Positions 5,726 to 10,499 of a DNA stretch of 10,499 nucleotides are shown here, piece after piece; position 1 is the first letter of the stretch; every line of letters starts with the position of its first letter. The translations under genes and the position numbers were made by a program. Source of the DNA: an uncultured Eggerthellaceae bacterium. GTDB taxonomy: Bacteria; Actinomycetota; Coriobacteriia; Coriobacteriales; Eggerthellaceae. The notes beneath the pieces were generated by a model. That model worked only from the letters and a program-made list of their open reading frames with translations. It was not told the origin of the DNA and made no database searches. The stretch covers positions 1 to 10,499 of the forward strand of contig CAJUSL010000005.1 in the NCBI GenBank assembly GCA_910589135.1. Reading direction: 5' to 3'.

Positions 5726-7501
5726 CTAAGCTGTTGACGGGTGTCGGTTCTTCTCGGTGACGAACATGAGCCCAACAAAGATCGGGGCTACATATATCAA
5801 ATGAAGCGCATAACGTGCATGGAACAGCGGCGTGATCATGCAGGCGATGAGGGATATCAAAACCATCGCAAAAAGCGGCGCATACACGGATTTCCTTCTC
5901 AGGGCCACGTAGAACCAGATCATGGGTATCCAGAACGTATATGGTACGACTTGGAATAGGGCTCCCACGACCGGAAGGTCCTGGAGCTTGTGGTATGCCG
6001 AGTACATGAAATTGCGATATCCGTCTAAGGCGGCAGGCTGCCCGACCTTGTCAGACCCTCCATGCGCGGCATCCCCTGTGTATTCGTGCAACTCGACTGG
6101 GCCGCCCAGCGTAAAGTAGCGCGAACTGGTCGTCAGGGTGGACAGAATGTAAGAATCAGGGTGTCGGAGCCCCATGGAAACCCATGCTTTCAAATACTCT
6201 GGGAGGTGCGCATCTCCTTCTCGCCAGTTGTATGCGTTCTTTACCGGGTCGGCAGTAAACGGATCATAGCGTTCTGGAAGCGAATCGTAGTAGATGACGT
6301 CGTCGATCGCATCGCGCTCCCACCCCGAGACGTCATCCGGGTGGTCAATCACGTAGCGTGCAGTTTGCTGAAACAGGGGAGCAAACATCTCCTGTTTCCC
6401 TCCGGGGGCCACGTCTAAGGCGTTGAACACTACCAGAGGCATGAAAAGCTGCATGAGAACAATGCAGCTCAGGGCGATTGCGGCAATTCGTTTCCAATAC
6501 TTTTTGAAAACGACTGCGAATACGACAAGAACAAAGACCGCGATGTAAAGGCCGGTCTTTTTTGTCAAACAAAGCAGAAAGGAGAGAACTAAGAACCAAA
6601 CAAAGAATCCCCTTCGGTCTATGGCCTCGCCGTGTGTTCTGCAGAGCTCCATCAATTGGATGAACCATGGAACGAAAAGCCACGAGAAGAAGCTGTCCTT
6701 AAGCATAGTTGCGCTGTAGAAGGGGTAGAACGGCATGAGTGCGAAGAGCAGCAGCAAAACAAGGCATAAAGGCGCGGGACATTTTCTTTCCGATAGATAC
6801 GCTATTCCATATGAAAACGATGCCGCGGTTCCGACCGATTGTATGAGCACGAATGCGAACACGCCCTTGTTCCAGGAACCGAAAAGCAAATCGCTCGCGC
6901 AGGCGAAAGCTCCGAAGACAAGCGTGTCGAAAATGGGATGATGGTCTGCGAAATAGTTGTCGATATAGCTTTCGGTCAAGTACCAGGGATTGACCATGAT
7001 GGGATGATTGCCCGGATAGCACTGGTAAATTTGATAGAAGGTGTCCCAGTTCATTGCCCCTGGGTAAACGGCGACTATCCATGGCGACCAAAGCAGCAGG
7101 AGGATTGCGGTGAAGGCGGCGATGCTTTTCGGATTCCTGTTCGGCAGAAGATGCCGAAGATTTGAGGCGCCGGCTTTCCTGGCTTTTTCATGATGCGCTT
7201 GCGACCTTTTTACGGTGCCGACGATATGGTTCACTGCGAGAAGCAATGCGGCAAAAGCGAGGGTCGCAAGCAGCATTCTGAGCAGAAGCCCAGGTGTATC
7301 CGACCCGATGGATCCGCCATTCGTCAGCAGCTCGTGACATGTGACGGATACGCATCCGAGGGTCAACGCAATCAAGGCCGTTTCTATGGCAGGAACGATA
7401 GCCGCTTTTCGGTTTCCCGAAGAGCGCTGTATGCCGTTATTGGACTTCGTATGGCTCGAATCAGCTTGCTGCATATATCTTTGCTCTCGTTCCAACAACA
7501 T
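5726..7501 (-). CDS. Large polytopic membrane protein, DUF6020-like (GT-C-type character)
   Basis: A 591-residue protein with a polar N-terminus (1-35) and many hydrophobic segments: two before residue 95, one at about 128-147, a group spanning about 212-360, and two or three after 518. A large polar, probably extracytoplasmic region spans about 361-515. Loop motifs include NWDTFYQ (151-157), DHHPIFDTL (187-195), MLKDSFFS (266-273) and HARYALHLIY (561-570). Acidic residues and His-His-Pro just after an early helix recall GT-C enzymes that use lipid-phosphate sugars, and the pattern fits DUF6020; both assignments are from memory of the family's look. It is the last gene of the minus-strand glycan operon; its start is 5 bases past the GT stop. 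ATG 7501 has a weak binding site, and ATG 7474 (MQQADSSHTK) is an alternative. Likely job: handling a lipid-linked sugar or polymer at the membrane. Confidence 0.75.
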   Translation of the reverse strand: MLLEREQRYMQQADSSHTKSNNGIQRSSGNRKAAIVPAIETALIALTLGCVSVTCHELLTNGGSIGSDTPGLLLRMLLATLAFAALLLAVNHIVGTVKRSQAHHEKARKAGASNLRHLLPNRNPKSIAAFTAILLLLWSPWIVAVYPGAMNWDTFYQIYQCYPGNHPIMVNPWYLTESYIDNYFADHHPIFDTLVFGAFACASDLLFGSWNKGVFAFVLIQSVGTAASFSYGIAYLSERKCPAPLCLVLLLLFALMPFYPFYSATMLKDSFFSWLFVPWFIQLMELCRTHGEAIDRRGFFVWFLVLSFLLCLTKKTGLYIAVFVLVVFAVVFKKYWKRIAAIALSCIVLMQLFMPLVVFNALDVAPGGKQEMFAPLFQQTARYVIDHPDDVSGWERDAIDDVIYYDSLPERYDPFTADPVKNAYNWREGDAHLPEYLKAWVSMGLRHPDSYILSTLTTSSRYFTLGGPVELHEYTGDAAHGGSDKVGQPAALDGYRNFMYSAYHKLQDLPVVGALFQVVPYTFWIPMIWFYVALRRKSVYAPLFAMVLISLIACMITPLFHARYALHLIYVAPIFVGLMFVTEKNRHPSTA

Positions 7502-7506
7502 ATCGT

Positions 7507-9339
7507 TTAGGCGGTTTGGATATCCGGAAGCGCATAGTACCAGTTGTCTCTATCGAGGTTAGGGCTGACCAGCGGGTCTCCGTTCTCGAGCTCGTCATGC
7601 CATTTTTTGAAGAAAGCGTTCCTCTCTTGCTCCCAGCGGGCTTGTTTTTCGGGGTCTATGCCTTCGCGGCCCCTAGACACGAACTCGTAGTGGTACAGTT
7701 CGGCATACGGCGTGAACACGACGTCATAGCCGGCCGCCCGCACCTTGAGGCAGAAGTCGGCGTCGTTGAAGCCCACTGCAAGCACTTCATCATACCCGCC
7801 CACCTCGTCGAATACCTCGCGTCGCATCATCTGGCATGCGCCGGTGACGCTGGAAAAGCTGCATTGCGTTAAAGCACGGTTCTGGTATCCCGGCCGAATG
7901 TCGGGGAAGTTCTGGTTCACATGGCTGATGCCGCCATAAGGTCCGATGAGCATCCCTGCATGCTGCACGAGCATGTCCTTGAAGTAGAGCTTCGCTCCGA
8001 CGACGCCGACTTCCGGGATAGTCGCAAGAGCCAGCATCTCCTCGATGAAGCTGGGGACGATCACCTCCGTGTCGTTGTTCAGGAGGAGCAAGAACTTACC
8101 CGTGGAAGCAGCTGCTCCAAAATTGACGATTGCGGAATAGTTGAAATTGCCCTGCCATTTGATGACTTTGACAATTCTGGGATTTTCATGCTGCAGGCGG
8201 TCATAGAGAGCGAAGGTTTCATCTTCCTTGCTGTTGTTTTCGACGAGAATGATCTCGATGTTTTTGTAGGTGGCGACGTTCAGCAGCGAAGAGACACATT
8301 GCTCGAGCATGTCAGCATGGTCCATGGTGGGAATTACGATGCTGACCTTGCCGGGGTCGTAATCGCTCGCGAGAGATATCCTGAGCGTTCCGTCCAAAAA
8401 GCCATCCTCGACCGCGGAATACGCTCCAATGGCGTGCAGGTGAGCGGATAAAATCTTCTTCGCAGCATCGACTTCCGAAGGAGAAAACGTGTTGGCAGGA
8501 TTCGCTTGCTTATCTGGGGTCTTTGTGGGAGTGCTTAGGAGTACGTGCGGAACGGAGGCGAATGGCAATCTCCATTCAATTGCCTTCAGGGCAACCGAAT
8601 AGGCAGCTAGCGAGGGAGATGTGGCGTTGTGCGGTACTGCATTCGCAACGAGCTTGGCAGGGAAGAATGCCCCGTACCCAATCCAGTTCTCGGTGTATTC
8701 GAGCTGCTTGTTCAGCGGGCCCTTGAGCCGTGGGAGCATGTGCGTGCCTGCGTCATCGACCGCGTCTTCGTCGAAGATTATCACTTCCATGGGGTCGCTT
8801 GAAGCCTTGGCGATTGCGCTGAGGGCGCCAGGCGCAAAAACATCGCCGGCTTCCACCACGCAAATCCGCTCAGGATTAGAGCCCCTTGCGATTTCGCTCA
8901 CTGTTTTCGCTATTCGGTCCGTGCTCGGAAAATGCATGAAGCATATCCGGCGATCAAAGTCATCCGGGTTTGTTGCGTCCAGGCTTAGCACCGTTGCCTT
9001 CCAATTTTCGAAATGCTGGTCTTTTAGAGACTTCAGCGTTTGCCCAAGTTGGTTCACGGGAGCATTTCCTGCGAATACGATTACGTGAAAGCTGTCTTTG
9101 GCGACAGGCGTGCGTCCGGATTCCAAGGCCTGCAGTTCTTGCGTTTGGGCGTCCAGCCAGCACGAATAGACGTTTTGCTGCTCATTGGCGCTATCAGTTC
9201 GAGAAGACTTCTCCTTCATCAAGCTGATTGCGGCAGGCATTTCCATCGGGTAGAAGTTTGATATGACTTCCTTTTGGGGGTCACGCGCAAAAAGACAGAA
9301 ATTGGAGAGTCGTTTCGGTATTCTGAACGCAGCAATCAT
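7507..9339 (-). CDS. Two-domain family 2 glycosyltransferase
   Basis: A 610-residue cytoplasmic protein with two GT-A-like halves. The C-terminal half (about 331-560) is a full GT2 domain: VSIVIPTMDHADML (332-345), IILVENNS (363-370), the metal-binding LLLLNNDTE (417-425, Asp423), a VTGACQMMRR acceptor-side segment (498-507), and GFNDADFCLKVRAAGY (523-538), which supplies the catalytic acidic residue. The N-terminal half (about 83-265) is a weaker copy: VVEAGD (161-166) stands where a DxD would be, followed by IIFDEDAVDD (187-196) and ENWIGYGAFFP (217-227). It is likely degenerate or binds the acceptor. Proteins of this build extend rhamnan-like or other surface glycans using nucleotide sugars; the sugar here is unknown, though dTDP-rhamnose is suggested by nearby rfbC. 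No membrane helices. The chosen ATG 9339 follows the previous stop by 8 bases without a clear binding site; Met34 or Met41 could be the true start. Confidence 0.9.
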   Translation of the reverse strand: MIAAFRIPKRLSNFCLFARDPQKEVISNFYPMEMPAAISLMKEKSSRTDSANEQQNVYSCWLDAQTQELQALESGRTPVAKDSFHVIVFAGNAPVNQLGQTLKSLKDQHFENWKATVLSLDATNPDDFDRRICFMHFPSTDRIAKTVSEIARGSNPERICVVEAGDVFAPGALSAIAKASSDPMEVIIFDEDAVDDAGTHMLPRLKGPLNKQLEYTENWIGYGAFFPAKLVANAVPHNATSPSLAAYSVALKAIEWRLPFASVPHVLLSTPTKTPDKQANPANTFSPSEVDAAKKILSAHLHAIGAYSAVEDGFLDGTLRISLASDYDPGKVSIVIPTMDHADMLEQCVSSLLNVATYKNIEIILVENNSKEDETFALYDRLQHENPRIVKVIKWQGNFNYSAIVNFGAAASTGKFLLLLNNDTEVIVPSFIEEMLALATIPEVGVVGAKLYFKDMLVQHAGMLIGPYGGISHVNQNFPDIRPGYQNRALTQCSFSSVTGACQMMRREVFDEVGGYDEVLAVGFNDADFCLKVRAAGYDVVFTPYAELYHYEFVSRGREGIDPEKQARWEQERNAFFKKWHDELENGDPLVSPNLDRDNWYYALPDIQTA

Positions 9340-9347
9340 TCTGTTTA

Positions 9348-9797
9348 CTATTCGATTTTCGCGTAGAAGGCCTTCCTGGAACTCGAATTCGTGAATATCG
9401 ACATCGATCTTCTCCAGGCTATTTCTAGATTCAAATCGTATTGCTGCCTATGCAGGGGGTTTTGCAAATCGAATTCGTCTATAAGATTAAGCAGGCTGAG
9501 CTCTTCGGGAACGTGTCGGCTGACCTTTGTCATGAATTCGGCGTGGCTCAGCTCGATGCGTGCCGCAGTGTTGCCGGTGTGCCGTTCCAAGATTTCAATA
9601 CGCGAATCTGCATTCGTGCTGTTTGCTGGAAGTATGACCGCAATATATTCACCATTATCGGTCTTGATGATGGGGACTTCTAGGAATCGACCGCCGGTGC
9701 TCATCTTGGCTTTGTACTTCGCGAGTCCGGTTTTGCTGGCTTTCGCTATTGCGTAGACACGCAGAGCCTTTTGTCCGCAGACAGGTGTAATTTTCAT
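9348..9797 (-). CDS. Unrecognised 149-residue soluble protein in the glycan operon
   Basis: It has a very good binding site (AGGAGG in the tract complementary to 9802-9810) before ATG 9797. The N-terminal half (1-72) looks like a small beta-rich domain with a basic start (KASKTGLAKYKAK) and strands around GRFLEVPIIKT, EYIAVILPAN and SRIEILER. The C-terminal half is helical, with EELSLLNLIDEFDL (97-110) and a basic end. No signal peptide, membrane helix or known motif. It lies between the acyltransferase-3 gene (27 bases upstream) and the GT2 gene (8 bases downstream, another frame). Some large surface-glycan GT2 proteins carry an N-terminal beta domain ahead of the catalytic part, so this may be a partner, or the detached front domain, of the GT; that is inference. 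GC-rich like its neighbours. Confidence 0.75.
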   Translation of the reverse strand: MKITPVCGQKALRVYAIAKASKTGLAKYKAKMSTGGRFLEVPIIKTDNGEYIAVILPANSTNADSRIEILERHTGNTAARIELSHAEFMTKVSRHVPEELSLLNLIDEFDLQNPLHRQQYDLNLEIAWRRSMSIFTNSSSRKAFYAKIE

Positions 9798-9801
9798 GAG
9801 G

Positions 9802-9810
9802 CCTCCTCCT
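9802..9810 (-). promoter_or_regulatory. Strong ribosome binding site for the 149-residue ORF
   Basis: The minus strand reads AGGAGGAGG just before ATG 9797, giving two registers of the perfect anti-16S match with spacers of 4 and 7 bases. It is much stronger than the sites before the two following genes, which suggests this ORF is translated independently and is not a relic. Confidence 0.7.
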
Positions 9811-9824
9811 GAATCATACGGGAA

Positions 9825-10499
9825 TTATGCTGCCGTCCCGTTGCGCTGCTTTGCCTTTTCATGAATTGAAGGCGGCATGAGGCATATGAGCCACATCAAG
9901 ACGAGAACCAGGCCCAAATGGATGGCGCCTACGCCAAGGAAAGAAAGGCTTCCGAGGGAAGCAATGGGTATGGAGCTCCAGTCGATGAACGATGCTTCCA
10001 CTTGATGCAGAACCAGAAGAAGGAGGGAGTTGCGTCCGCAAAACTCGAAAAAGGTATTTACAACACCGACCTTGCCATCGAGGTAGGCGCATATTTTGAT
10101 TAGTGCGAAGGAGGCGACAATCGTAAGCGGCAGTCCGGCGAAGAAAGACGGCGCGAAGAACATATTTCCCATGCTGAAGAACACCCTGAGATATAGCAGC
10201 CCCCCCCATGCCAGGATGAGAGTAGCGAGAGTCCATACGTTCATCCTGCTCACCCAGTCGTGCTTTTTCGCTGCGTAACCCAAATACATGAAGAACGTGG
10301 CTATCATGGCCTGGTCGAAGGCGAGGGGCAACGGGAGGAACTTGTATTCGAATACGGCGGCAGATGCCAACGCCAGAAATATGATGCCTAGCAAGATGGG
10401 ATTTACGGAGCGTTTTTCGCATGCGCCTACAATTGCGTTGAAGGCGATTCTGGCGACGAAGAGCGCCATCAGGACCCAGGACAGTCCGAGCATGGGGAT
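9825..10499 (-). CDS. Acyltransferase-3 family membrane protein, C-terminal part (5' end outside window)
   Basis: The frame is open to the window edge (ATC CCC before the first in-window ATG at 10493), so the start is outside. About 224 codons are visible, with six or seven hydrophobic segments. Typical of the C-terminal half of acyltransferase family 3 are PLAFDQAMIATFFMYLGYAA, a helix with LATLILAWGGLLYL, and CGRNSLLLLVLHQ near the penultimate helices. The catalytic histidine and Arg motif sit in the N-terminal half and cannot be checked. These enzymes move acetyl or other acyl groups across the membrane onto extracytoplasmic sugars, so the likely role is O-acylation of the glycan made by this locus. 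The C-terminus is a short basic tail (PPSIHEKAKQRNGTAA). It is the most upstream visible gene of the minus-strand operon and ends 27 bases before the next start. Confidence 0.85.
   Translation of the reverse strand: MPMLGLSWVLMALFVARIAFNAIVGACEKRSVNPILLGIIFLALASAAVFEYKFLPLPLAFDQAMIATFFMYLGYAAKKHDWVSRMNVWTLATLILAWGGLLYLRVFFSMGNMFFAPSFFAGLPLTIVASFALIKICAYLDGKVGVVNTFFEFCGRNSLLLLVLHQVEASFIDWSSIPIASLGSLSFLGVGAIHLGLVLVLMWLICLMPPSIHEKAKQRNGTAA

Noticed and set aside
7921..8451. 176-residue plus-strand ORF antisense to the GT2 gene
   Set aside because: It mirrors the glycosyltransferase frame, is acidic and repetitive in the way of antisense shadows, and has no recognisable domain.

Overview
The window looks like part of a cell-surface glycopolymer locus from a moderately GC-rich actinobacterium. 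The style of the genes (YfhO family, DUF6020-like membrane proteins, two-domain family 2 glycosyltransferases) suggests a gut-type Coriobacteriia, but this is inferred from gene content and base composition, not from a marker gene.

Layout: (1) 1-2740, plus strand, GC-rich. The 3' part of a large YfhO-family membrane protein is followed after 4 bases by rfbC/rmlC (dTDP-4-dehydrorhamnose 3,5-epimerase). (2) 2741-3089, a gene-free stretch that turns sharply AT-rich. It begins with a hairpin that is probably the rfbC terminator and that has a competing alternative pairing. (3) 3090-3592, plus strand, AT-rich. Two small unrecognised membrane-protein ORFs overlap as TGATG; one extra T in a T5 run would join them into a single four-helix protein. 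(4) 3620-5474, minus strand, also AT-rich. A compact two-gene module encodes an ABC/OLD-type AAA ATPase without a TOPRIM domain, then, one base later, a small protein with a PD-(D/E)XK-like nuclease motif. (5) 5475-5725, gene-free. (6) 5726-10499, minus strand, GC-rich again. In transcription order this is an acyltransferase-3 family protein (5' end outside the window), an unrecognised 149-residue soluble protein, a two-domain GT2 glycosyltransferase and a DUF6020-like polytopic membrane protein, all packed within 0-30 bases of each other.

The two GC-rich flanks probably serve one theme: making nucleotide-rhamnose, assembling a glycan at the membrane (GT2), moving or transferring lipid-linked sugars outside (YfhO, perhaps the DUF6020 protein), and O-acylating the product. 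The AT-rich middle (about 2.9 kb) looks like acquired cargo placed between the two convergent transcription units. Its ATPase plus nuclease pair resembles the build of small phage-defence systems such as Septu, but with a different nuclease fold, and is the best candidate here for an undescribed system.

No RNA genes, CRISPR arrays, insertion sequences, transposases or integrases were seen.
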